Shown here piece by piece: positions 25,097-33,086 of a DNA stretch of 64,000 nt. Under the pieces are notes generated by a model, which ran no database searches, had not been told where the DNA came from, and worked only from the letters and a program-made list of their open reading frames with translations. The stretch is from positions 15,507,501-15,571,500 of the forward strand of contig NC_064012.1 of NCBI RefSeq assembly GCF_932276165.1, in the 5' to 3' direction. Position 1 is the first letter of the stretch; each line of letters starts with the position of its first letter. Origin of the DNA: Plutella xylostella (taxonomy: Eukaryota; Arthropoda; Insecta; Lepidoptera; Plutellidae). A program made the position numbers and the translations under genes.

Positions 25097-26124
25097 CCCA
25101 AGTAACATTTCATTCGAGCTTAGGTTGTAAGAAATGCCTTTAGGTTTTATAAGGGTTGTGAAAAGGTTAATGCTTTGCTATCTGGTCATATTGAGTACTT
25201 GAGAATGATTACTAAGTCCTAAAACTAATTGTTTATTAAAACAACCTTGTAGCTGCTGATAAGAGTTTATATTAACGTTATTTTAACATGTATTTCAGGA
25301 GTATATAGTTCTAGGATCTTATAGTTGTCGTAGACTCCTGATTTACTTCTAGAAAAGCTAGCATTAATGCTAAAGTGAGAGCTTAAGGTTAAATTTTTAA
25401 CCTTGATACAACTATAAAGTTATGGAATATTTAAATTACTTATAAGTATTTTTTAAAACCTATCTTAAACCTTTAGGTTGATAAGAGTTGTCTAGGCAAA
25501 CAAATTAGGACTACTTGGTGAAAAACAAAAGCATTAAGCACTGGCTATGAGCTAAAGGCATGATTTAAGTCCTACAAGAATATTTTAAAGCTTTAGAGGC
25601 ATCCTCAAAATATGTTTAATGCTTTTTAGTAATTTCCTAACGGCCGCCATATTTTTTCACTGAAATAAAAAAAAAACTTACCAAAAAGCTACATTTTAAT
25701 TAATAAGGGAAAATTCAGTAGCGTTTCCTATACTATTCCAAATATATGTTTTTTTATATAGACAGTACTTTTATTTCTAATATAAATTTACACCAAACAT
25801 AAAATTTTATCTATTTTTTTTAATTAAAATATCTTCAAATTTATCATTTACAAAAGGCCCGTCACTTATACAGAACTATTATCCGAAAGTATCACAATAA
25901 AGTGCTAGTCGCACAAGGTTTTCATATTTCCTGACTTCAGCCTAACTACTTACTATATTTTGTATTAATACAACACTTACAAGTTAGCCATTTTGAGTCT
26001 TGGAAAGTGTCAGGTAATGGCGCCATTTATTATAATTATTATAAAATCTTACACAGAAACATTTTAAGACCCGAGAGTCCTGGGAAGGCATTACAAATAT
26101 CCATCAAATATGTTTCAAGTTATA

Positions 26125-26130
26125 GAAGAG
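26125..26130. other. Polinton target-site duplication, left copy (GAAGAG)
   Basis: GAAGAG immediately precedes the left terminal repeat and recurs at 44908-44913 immediately after the right one. Six base pairs is the duplication size expected for Polinton integrase. Confidence 0.9.
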
Positions 26131-26239
26131 AGTAGTGAATTATTGGGAAGTCTATCCCACTCTGCGTTCGCTCCGCCGCCGCGCGCTTCGCGCGTCGTCG
26201 TCGCTCACTTGAGTGTGATAGCCTTCCCAATAATTCATT
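26131..26239 (+). repeat. Polinton left terminal inverted repeat, itself palindromic
   Basis: This 109-bp repeat is an exact inverted match to 44799-44907. Within it, 26137-26236 is an imperfect palindrome: GAATTATTGGGAAGTCTATC at the outside pairs with its near-complement ending at 26236, and the centre is a GC-rich CGCGCGCTTCGCGCG core around 26186. Confidence 0.93.
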
Positions 26240-26421
26240 CCAGATTTTTGTAGATAACATAAAAAGTTGAGTTTTTAATTTTTTGTCGCACTTCTTCAAT
26301 GACGATGTAAGTGGTAACACATTGTCATTTAATAAACATGAAATTCATTAAACAACCAAATTCACTACAGCTCAGTCAAATTAATGTCGATTCAAACAAA
26401 GTAAATCACCGACATGGAATA

Positions 26422-28068
26422 CACTCGCGAGCAACCAAATCGACTCAAGCCTTCACGGCGCACATATACATTGATTTTCCTAAAACGATAAATGGTAAAT
26501 ATAAAAGTGATATGTCATTCGAAAGCTGAAGAATTAGGCTTTCAATTAAGATCAATACCATAAAAAAAAACTAAGCGCAGATTTAATGACGCATTTTAAT
26601 TGCCCGTCAGTGTTAATTACCTCATTAGGAATCCACGCCTTGCGCTACCTGATCCCGCTATAAAACCTTTCCACATCCGGTGTACCTTATCAGTCGCTTG
26701 TTGCAAGTTGACCGGTACACATCTCGTTGCATTGTATTCCTTGTTTTCGCAAACCCATGGATACCACACCAGAAGAAGCTGCTCAAGTTGTTGCCTTGCT
26801 GCAACAAGGGTTAAGTCAGCGAGCAGTCGCTGCCCAGCTCCACTTGAGCCAGTCTGCTGTATCCCGAGTATACAGACGGTTCCAAGAGACTGGTGCCTTC
26901 AATCGAAGACCAAGAACGGGCCGCCACCGCTGCACTTCAGAGAGAGACGACCGCTTCATTGTCTCAACCTCGCTGCGCAATCGACACCTTACGGGCGTTG
27001 ATGTGCAGCAAGAACTGAGACGTGTACGACAAGTGGCTGTCAGCGAGTGGACAGTGAGAAGACGCTTGAAGGAAGCCAACTTGACACCAAAAAGACCTGC
27101 ATCAGGCCCCAAATTGACTGCAGGCCACCGACAAGCGCGTCTTCAGTTTGCTCGAGAGCATCTCGATTGGAGCATTGCGCAATGGCGGTCGGTCCTGTTT
27201 ACTGATGAGTGCAGAGTGTGTCTGCATGGCAGTGACAGGAGAGGCCGGGTCTACCGGCGTCCGGGGGAACGATTTTCCCAATGTTGTTTCGCTGAAACAG
27301 TAGCATATGGCGGCGGTTCCTGCATGATGTGGGCTGGTATTTCTCTAGAGGGAAAAACCGCACTTGTTTTCGTGCCTGGAGGCGGCCGAGGAGGCGGGTT
27401 AACAGCTGATCGGTACATCACCGACATTCTACTCGGTCATGTTGTGCCCTATGCAGAATTTGTCGGTGAAGACTTCGTGCTAATGCACGACAATGCCCGC
27501 TGCCACACGGCACGAGTCAGTCGGCAGTTTCTGAGAGAGAAGGAATTGCGCACGATGGACTGGCCTGCGCTCAGTCCTGACCTGAATCCCATCGAACACT
27601 TATGGGACGAGCTCAAAAGAAGAGTTCGGGCCAGGAATCCAGTCCCTGCAAGCGTGGACGAGCTGAAGACAGCTTTATTAGAGGAGTGGGACGGCATTCC
27701 TCAGGAAACTGTCAAAAAGTTGATAAGGTCTATGAGAAACAGGCTGCAGGCTGTAATTAGGGCAAGAGGGGGCAATACAAAGTATTGATTTAAATAAATA
27801 AATTTTTATCTTAACATTTTTTGTTTAATTTGTATAATACGATACCCATACCCTTTTTTCCTAAATTCCCGTTTTTCCTACAATTGCGTTCAGACATCAT
27901 TTATTTCAAAAATGATGAATGGATTTCAATAATAATGATATCAAATTAAAGCTGACATCTTAAGCTTTTAAATGACATATCATTTTTATTATTTCTATTC
28001 ATAATTTTACTTGTATTAATGTATGTTTGCGCCGTCAAGGCTTGAGTCGATTTGGTTGCTCGCGAGTG
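26422..28068 (+). mobile_element. Intact Tc1-like (DD34E) transposon
   Basis: The 1,647-bp element is flanked by TA on both sides (26420-26421, 28069-28070). Its ends, CACTCGCGAGCAACCAAATC and the inverse, match over about 50 bp with few differences; weaker inverted similarity continues inward past GATATGTCATT. It encodes one complete transposase. It sits in the Polinton ATPase gene, so it arrived after the Polinton or with it. Confidence 0.93.
26757..27788 (+). CDS. Tc1-like transposase
   Basis: The 343-residue frame from MDTTPEEAAQ is the usual length for Tc1 transposases; an upstream in-frame ATG at 26727 would add ten residues. An N-terminal paired-type helix-turn-helix (LSQRAVAAQLHLSQSAVSRV, about residues 19-38) and a second one with a basic linker (TVRRRLKEANLTPKRP) should bind the terminal repeats. 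The catalytic triad is present: Asp in VLFTDECRV, Asp in VLMHDNARCH and Glu in LNPIEHLWDE, with 34 residues between the last two (DD34E). No frameshift or stop is seen, so the enzyme may still work. It would excise and insert DNA at TA dinucleotides in the nucleus. Confidence 0.92.
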   Translation: MDTTPEEAAQVVALLQQGLSQRAVAAQLHLSQSAVSRVYRRFQETGAFNRRPRTGRHRCTSERDDRFIVSTSLRNRHLTGVDVQQELRRVRQVAVSEWTVRRRLKEANLTPKRPASGPKLTAGHRQARLQFAREHLDWSIAQWRSVLFTDECRVCLHGSDRRGRVYRRPGERFSQCCFAETVAYGGGSCMMWAGISLEGKTALVFVPGGGRGGGLTADRYITDILLGHVVPYAEFVGEDFVLMHDNARCHTARVSRQFLREKELRTMDWPALSPDLNPIEHLWDELKRRVRARNPVPASVDELKTALLEEWDGIPQETVKKLIRSMRNRLQAVIRARGGNTKY

Positions 28069-28758
28069 TACTTTTACCCAATACTATCCGTTGCATTATT
28101 TGCGGACCATCTAACTGTGGAAAAACAAACTTAGTGATAGGCTTACTTTTACATCCAGATGGATTATACTTTAGTAACGTATACCTGTACTCAAAAACAA
28201 TTTTCCAACCAAAATACATATTTCTAGAAAAGGTATTGAATCTAGTATCCGGTCTTTCCTATTTTAAATATCACGACAATGAGGAAGTTTTAAGTCCTAT
28301 TAACGCCGCTCAAAATTCCATCATAATTTTTGATGATGTAGCATGCGAAAATCAAAATAATATTCGAGATTATTTTGCTATGGGAAGACATAAAAATATA
28401 GACTGTTTTTATTTAAACCAAACCTACACCAAAGTCCCAAAACAATTAATTCGTGACAATGCCAATCTTTTAATTTTATTTAAGCAAGATGACGTAAACC
28501 TCCGACATGTATATGATGAACATGTTAACACTGATATGACCTGGTCAAAGTTTCGTGAAATGTGTTCCAGAGTTTGGAAAAATGAATTTAGCTACTTAGT
28601 CATAAATAAAGACTGTCAGAAAAACAAAGGTTGCTATAGAATGAAATTTGATACATTTATAAACGTCGATGGTTGAAATGAATATATAAAGCTTCTCAAC
28701 AATATACTCAGCACTTTTCCATTTGCTTTTCGACTAGAAAGTTGTACTGTTTGCGAAA

Positions 28759-29733
28759 ATGAACGATGAAAAAAATATAAAACAGCAAATAATCAAATCT
28801 GCTGAGGCTGTTAAAAAGAAAGTTCAACAAATGAAAAACAACAAATTAGATTCTGAAATAGCACTGCAATCTATTTTCAAACCAGTAACTGACCCATTAA
28901 AGCAGCTAGCCAGAAAAAACTCTAGTGCTAGAGAATATGATGGTGGTTATCAAGATAGTGAGGAAGAAGACAATACCATACCAGATATTACTCTTTCAAG
29001 GAAAAGAAAATTATCGGTACCCACTAAAGTATCAGGCGATACACTGCAAAATTCATTAAGTGATATAAATTTTGAACAATCTGTCAGTGATTCAGAGTTT
29101 GAACAAAACTCAAAGAATAACACGAGTGATTTATTTTTTGAAACTTGCGATGGTGTTTCGACTCCGACTCCTAAGGAAATATCATCATGGTCTTTGTCAT
29201 CAGAAGTGTTTAAAGATATTCCATACGGAATCAGGATAGAAAATGGAAAACCAATGATCGGAACAGAGCGCGTTACTATAACCGATAATGAATTTATAGT
29301 AGCTGGACATTCATTTAATAGAACAAGAGGGCTATCTGAATTACTCTATCAAAGAAAACCTGATTTAGGAGTAGTCACTGAAGATGACAAACAAATTTAC
29401 AAGTCCATGTTATTGCTCACGAATGCACATAAAAGAAAATATGATTTAAATCAACCAATTAACAGCAATAGGGGTTTTAAGTATTTAGAAATTATAAAAC
29501 CATTGTTAAGTTCACCTTCAGACAAATCTAACAGCAGCACCGCGAAAGGGAAGGGATTGCCATTATTTAAAGAAGTTGGTAAAAGTGTTGATTACATTTT
29601 TTGGAATGATCCAAATGACTTAGTGAAAACATTAAAATTGTTAATAGCTTCCAGAGATGCTGGTAACACTGGATTAGATGATGAAATATTATCAGTTATG
29701 AAAGAATTAAGAACATGTGTAGACATTAAGTAA
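28759..29733 (+). CDS. Polinton conserved protein, 324 aa, unknown function
   Basis: The N-terminal 120 residues are charged and low in complexity, with a helical KSAEAVKKKVQQMKNNK start, an acidic DSEEED patch and a basic RKRK patch. The C-terminal half is compact: GIRIENGKPMIG, HSFNRTRGLSELLYQRKPD (shortened here), and VDYIFWNDPNDLVKTLKLL followed by a Gly-Asn-Thr-Gly loop. I recognise this half as a family that recurs in insect Polinton-type elements beside the ATPase and integrase; its role is not known to me. It starts 82 nt after the ATPase stop. A structural or scaffolding role is only a guess from position. Confidence 0.75.
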   Translation: MNDEKNIKQQIIKSAEAVKKKVQQMKNNKLDSEIALQSIFKPVTDPLKQLARKNSSAREYDGGYQDSEEEDNTIPDITLSRKRKLSVPTKVSGDTLQNSLSDINFEQSVSDSEFEQNSKNNTSDLFFETCDGVSTPTPKEISSWSLSSEVFKDIPYGIRIENGKPMIGTERVTITDNEFIVAGHSFNRTRGLSELLYQRKPDLGVVTEDDKQIYKSMLLLTNAHKRKYDLNQPINSNRGFKYLEIIKPLLSSPSDKSNSSTAKGKGLPLFKEVGKSVDYIFWNDPNDLVKTLKLLIASRDAGNTGLDDEILSVMKELRTCVDIK

Positions 29734-29793
29734 ATAAATACTTGTGCAAATTAATTTAAGTTTTATTATAACTATAACCTCCACCTCAGTTAC

Positions 29794-30165
29794 ATGATGA
29801 ACATCGATAAGTTTGGTCACCACGTTCATAAAAGAATGCGTGTTCTAGACTCGTTAGAATTTACACCATTAACTAAAACACTTAGTCAAAACGAAGTAGG
29901 TGATTACGATTTAAAACAAAGAAGATTAAAAGGATTGAAATTGCCAATTGAGGGTGATGAAGCTGTTAGTAAAGAGTACCTCGACCAAAGCTACAACCTT
30001 TATTGCAAAAAAGAAGACTTTCTTGCAGAACTCACAAGTATAAAAGCTGAATTAAGTCTTCTTCAGGAACAGTTGCATCGCAAGTGCTCTAAAGTAGACG
30101 TGAGTAATATGATCAAAGATCATATAGTAGATTTGAGAGATCATCTCACCATCCAACATGAGTAA
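29794..30165 (+). CDS. Polinton small coiled-coil, fibre-like protein
   Basis: The 123-residue frame has a central LKGLKLPIEGDEAVSKEYLD segment, resembling the hinge that precedes the shaft or coiled coil in many phage and viral fibre proteins, followed by a heptad-like helix (LTSIKAELSLLQEQLHRKC, about residues 80-98). It overlaps the integrase start by 8 nt. A trimeric attachment or spike-stem role is inferred from the motif and from its position among late genes. Confidence 0.6.
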   Translation: MMNIDKFGHHVHKRMRVLDSLEFTPLTKTLSQNEVGDYDLKQRRLKGLKLPIEGDEAVSKEYLDQSYNLYCKKEDFLAELTSIKAELSLLQEQLHRKCSKVDVSNMIKDHIVDLRDHLTIQHE

Positions 30166-31090
30166 AAAAGGTGTGGTTAATGAAATTCATAAAGCTGCCA
30201 GACGAAATTTCCCACGTCGGTCAGTTATCCTAAAAGGAATAGATGATTTATGGCAAGCAGATTTGATTGATGTAAAAAAATACTACAAATACAACAATGG
30301 TTTTAAATTCATATTGGTTGTTATTGACGCCTTTTCTAAGTATACATGGGTAGTAGCATTGAAGAGTAAAACAAAGCGTGAGGTGGTTTTAGCTTTTGAT
30401 AGAGTTTTAAAGGAAGGACGAACTCCTGCAAATTTGCAAACTGATATGGGTTTGGAGTTTTACAATGACATATTTCGACAGCTTATGCAAAAGAGAGGAA
30501 TTAATCATTATTCCACATACTCTTCAAAAAAAGCATCAATAGTGGAAAGAGTTATAAGAACTTTAAAAGGCAAGATGTTTAAACATTTCAGTTTTGTTGG
30601 AAAATATAAATGGATAGGAAGTCCAATAAATGATATAGTATATAATTATAATCATACTATTCATACCACTACAAAGTATAAACCATCTGAGATAAATAAG
30701 TTGAATGAATCAATCATAGCTAAGAATATAAAAAATCGTCATAAGGCTATATCATTAAAAAAAAATAAGTATTATATAGGTGACGTTGTCCGTATAAGCA
30801 AGTATAAAGGAGAGTTTCAAAAAGGCTATACACCGAACTGGTCCACTGAATTGTTTACGGTTATGAAAGTAATAAAATCTCAACCTACTACATATTACGT
30901 ACGAGATCAACATGGAATTCCGATAAAAGGTTGTTTTTATGAATACGAACTTCAAAAAACTAAGTATCCTAATATTTATTTAGTTGAAAAGGTAATTAAA
31001 ACGTCTGGAAATAAGGTTTGTGTTAAATGGCTTGGTCTAAGCTCAAAAGAAAACAGTTGGATCGATAAAAGCAATGTTATTAAAGATTGA
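30158..31090 (+). CDS. Polinton integrase (retrovirus-like, DDE, C-terminal chromodomain)
   Basis: The RNase H-like catalytic core spans roughly residues 30-190: first Asp in LWQADLIDV (35), second in LQTDMGLEF (96), and Glu in SIVERVIRTLK (130), 33 residues after the second Asp. The C-terminal 40 residues (YLVEKVIK..VCVKWLGLSS..NSWID) form a chromodomain, expected to bind modified histone tails and steer insertion. The N-terminal H2C2 zinc finger of retroviral integrases is absent. The enzyme would insert the linear element and make the 6-bp duplication seen at the ends. It overlaps the genes on both sides, by 8 nt upstream and 17 nt downstream if the first downstream ATG is used. Confidence 0.93.
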   Translation: MSKKGVVNEIHKAARRNFPRRSVILKGIDDLWQADLIDVKKYYKYNNGFKFILVVIDAFSKYTWVVALKSKTKREVVLAFDRVLKEGRTPANLQTDMGLEFYNDIFRQLMQKRGINHYSTYSSKKASIVERVIRTLKGKMFKHFSFVGKYKWIGSPINDIVYNYNHTIHTTTKYKPSEINKLNESIIAKNIKNRHKAISLKKNKYYIGDVVRISKYKGEFQKGYTPNWSTELFTVMKVIKSQPTTYYVRDQHGIPIKGCFYEYELQKTKYPNIYLVEKVIKTSGNKVCVKWLGLSSKENSWIDKSNVIKD

Positions 31091-31142
31091 AGTACATATA
31101 TTATACTGTTTTGTTCCATTTATTTTCATTAGTCACCCAGTA

Positions 31143-31871
31143 ATGAAAGGGAAAGGACTCCTTAACTCATTGATAAATAATTTGCCAGTAGAGTTACACT
31201 TACCAGGCTATCAATACTGTGGTCCAGGTACACGCTTACAAGAACGTTTAAGAAGAGGCGATAAAGGCATTAATCGTTTGGACAACGCATGCATGCAACA
31301 CGATATAGCTTACGCAAACTATTCTAATTTACAAGATCGACATAAAGCAGATTTGGAGTTAAAAAATATGGCAAAACAAAGATTGAAATCAAAAGACGTT
31401 AGTACAGGAGAAAAAGTCGCATCTTGGTTGGTAAATAAAATTATGAAAGCTAAACTTAGAACTGGCGCTGGGGTTCAATCATTTAAATCATCTGTTAACA
31501 AATTAAAATCAGTGCTTAGGAAAATAAAACCAAAAAATAACAAACATGCCATAGAGTTAGCATATTTGGCTGCAAAAAAAATATTTCACAAAAATAACCG
31601 TGTGAAATTACCTAGAATTATTCCCATTCCTAAAACAGGAGGGATACTTCCTTTAATTCCAATTTTTGCGGGACTATCGGCATTGGGATCATTAGCCGGT
31701 GGTGTAGGCGGCATAGCTAAAGCTGTAAATGATTATAAGTCAGCGCAAAAAAATCTGGCGGAATCTGAACGTCACAATAAGACGATGGAATCAATCGCAT
31801 TGGGGAAAGGTTTATACATAAAACCGTACAAAAAGGGTAAAGGACTATGTGTAAAATCGTCAAAAAACTAG
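31143..31871 (+). CDS. Polinton phospholipase A2-domain minor virion protein
   Basis: I start the protein at MKGKGLLNSL (31143) rather than at the in-frame ATG at 31074, which lies inside the integrase end. Residues about 16-60 form a compact PLA2 domain: a calcium loop YCGPGT and the His-Asp catalytic pair in ACMQHDIAYANY, like the parvoviral VP1 unique region. A lysine-rich helical middle follows, then a hydrophobic stretch (GGILPLIPIFAGLSALGSLA), and a GKGLYIKPYKKGKGLC tail resembling adenovirus core or minor proteins. In parvoviruses the PLA2 serves endosome escape; a similar entry role is inferred. The last 25 nt overlap the protease gene. Confidence 0.85.
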   Translation: MKGKGLLNSLINNLPVELHLPGYQYCGPGTRLQERLRRGDKGINRLDNACMQHDIAYANYSNLQDRHKADLELKNMAKQRLKSKDVSTGEKVASWLVNKIMKAKLRTGAGVQSFKSSVNKLKSVLRKIKPKNNKHAIELAYLAAKKIFHKNNRVKLPRIIPIPKTGGILPLIPIFAGLSALGSLAGGVGGIAKAVNDYKSAQKNLAESERHNKTMESIALGKGLYIKPYKKGKGLCVKSSKN

Positions 31872-32248
31872 TTTCGCGGCTACCCAGACGTGCTCTAAGT
31901 AATATTGATATATTAAGTCACACTCGCGATATACCTTATTTCCGTGGAGTTTATATGAGAGATACTCTGCCAAGTAAGCCTAAGAAAATTGAGTGTGCTA
32001 TTGTAAATTTAGATCTTTCAGTCAATGATGGAACTCACTGGGTAGCCTATGTCAAAGTTAATAATTATACGAACTATTTTGATAGTTATGGTTTAAAACC
32101 GCCTAAAGAAATATTAACTTATTTAACAAAAAAAAATAATGTATTCTACAATTATCAAAATTGTCAAGGAAGTAATCTTTATAATTGTGGTCACTTATGC
32201 ATTAAATTTCTGAAAAAAATCTGGAAACCGTTTATAACAAGCGATTGA
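31847..32248 (+). CDS. Polinton cysteine protease (adenain-like, PRO)
   Basis: The 133-residue frame has the adenain (C5/ULP1-like) order: His64 in DGTHWVAYV, Asp79 in YFDSYG, a Gln near 104-107 in YNYQNCQG, and Cys114 in LYNCGHLC. It should process capsid and core precursors during maturation. It is short for the family, as is common in Polintons, but every catalytic residue is present. It overlaps the PLA2 gene at its start, and its end overlaps the next open frame. Confidence 0.9.
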   Translation: MCKIVKKLVSRLPRRALSNIDILSHTRDIPYFRGVYMRDTLPSKPKKIECAIVNLDLSVNDGTHWVAYVKVNNYTNYFDSYGLKPPKEILTYLTKKNNVFYNYQNCQGSNLYNCGHLCIKFLKKIWKPFITSD

Positions 32249-32271
32249 TTATATTATTTCTCATTATCACA

Positions 32272-32943
32272 ATGTCGTTCACACTATCAATTACTGGTTG
32301 TAAATCCGCTTTGTCTACAAATTATTCGCCGGCTTTGCAACTTGGTGGTGAATATGAATGCGGACTAGTATTTTTTTCAACATTCAATTCGATACCTAAC
32401 GTCGGTAAAAACAACAATAAATTTTATTATGGTGATAATGAAATGGTAGAAATCCCTGAAGGATCTTACGAACTGCTAGATATTTACGATTTCTTAAAAT
32501 CACATTTAACTGATTGCACATTTAAGTTAATGTGCAACAATAATACTTTAAGTACAAATATATTTTGTTCGAAAGACATTCATTTTGAAAAAGCTGGTTC
32601 AATTGCGAGGACATTGGGTTTTAGAAATGAAATACTTAAAGCCAATATATTACATGACTCCGTCTTTCCAGTAAGCATTCTTTCTACAACCATCGTTCGC
32701 ATCGAATGTGACATTGTGAGCGGATCGTATATTAACGGAAAACCCAGTCACATTATATACGAATTTGCTCCTAGTGTACCACCAGGATACCGAATAATAG
32801 AAATTCCAAAAAATTTAATATATTTTCCGGTAAATCAAGACACTGTTAGTGAAATTAACATAAGAATTTTAGACGCAAAAAACAACTTGATTAATTTACG
32901 ACAAGAAGAATTACAACTCTATTTGCATTTAAGAAAAAAATGA
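32272..32943 (+). CDS. Polinton minor capsid (penton-like) protein
   Basis: The start chosen is MSFTLSITGC at 32272; an in-frame ATG at 32245 overlaps the protease stop and would add a hydrophobic nonapeptide. The 223-residue product is mostly short beta strands: TLSITGCKSAL, YECGLVFFSTFNS, EIPEGSYELLDIYDFL, IARTLGF, and a C-terminal INIRILDAKNNLINLRQEEL strand pair. This pattern and its position between protease and major capsid genes identify the single-jelly-roll penton homologue. It would occupy capsid vertices. Confidence 0.85.
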   Translation: MSFTLSITGCKSALSTNYSPALQLGGEYECGLVFFSTFNSIPNVGKNNNKFYYGDNEMVEIPEGSYELLDIYDFLKSHLTDCTFKLMCNNNTLSTNIFCSKDIHFEKAGSIARTLGFRNEILKANILHDSVFPVSILSTTIVRIECDIVSGSYINGKPSHIIYEFAPSVPPGYRIIEIPKNLIYFPVNQDTVSEINIRILDAKNNLINLRQEELQLYLHLRKK

Positions 32944-33086
32944 TCGATTTCATCAATAAAAGGTTTGAACCGCTATATAACATACGCAGTACATTACGCG
33001 CAGACCATCAGCCACCACCTATAAAAAGGAAAAAGCTTACAAAGGAAAACAAACAATTTCTGAAATCCATCAAACTCTTAAAATGA
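32940..33086 (+). CDS. Small basic Polinton protein, 48 aa
   Basis: A 48-codon gene wedged between the capsid genes. Its ATG overlaps the penton stop (ATGA at 32940-32943) and its TGA overlaps the major capsid ATG (ATGA at 33083-33086). The protein is lysine/arginine-rich with a proline run (DHQPPPIKRKKLT) and ends in a basic helix (ENKQFLKSIKLLK). Exact stop-start overlaps on both sides argue that it is real. It may be a core or capsid-cementing peptide; function unknown. Confidence 0.7.
   Translation: MIDFINKRFEPLYNIRSTLRADHQPPPIKRKKLTKENKQFLKSIKLLK

Larger units (their letters stand above)
26338..28676 (+). pseudogene. Polinton packaging ATPase, interrupted by a Tc1-like transposon
   Basis: The gene is in two pieces: 26338-26421 (28 codons from the ATG) and 28071-28676 (201 codons plus stop). 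They are separated by a transposon in a TA site, and the reading frame is the same on both sides. The second piece carries a Walker A motif GPSNCGKT, a Walker B-type IIIFDDV, and NIDCFYLNQTY, as in the FtsK-HerA (A32-like) ATPases that drive genome packaging in Polintons and related viruses. The combined length of about 229 residues is usual for the family. As it stands, the insertion adds foreign sequence and stops, so the full-length protein should not be made. A shorter product from the ATG at 28023 inside the transposon end would keep both Walker motifs. Confidence 0.85.

Noticed and set aside
26816..27697. Minus-strand frames over the Tc1-like transposase
   Set aside because: The plus-strand frame has the complete DD34E triad; the others are shadows.
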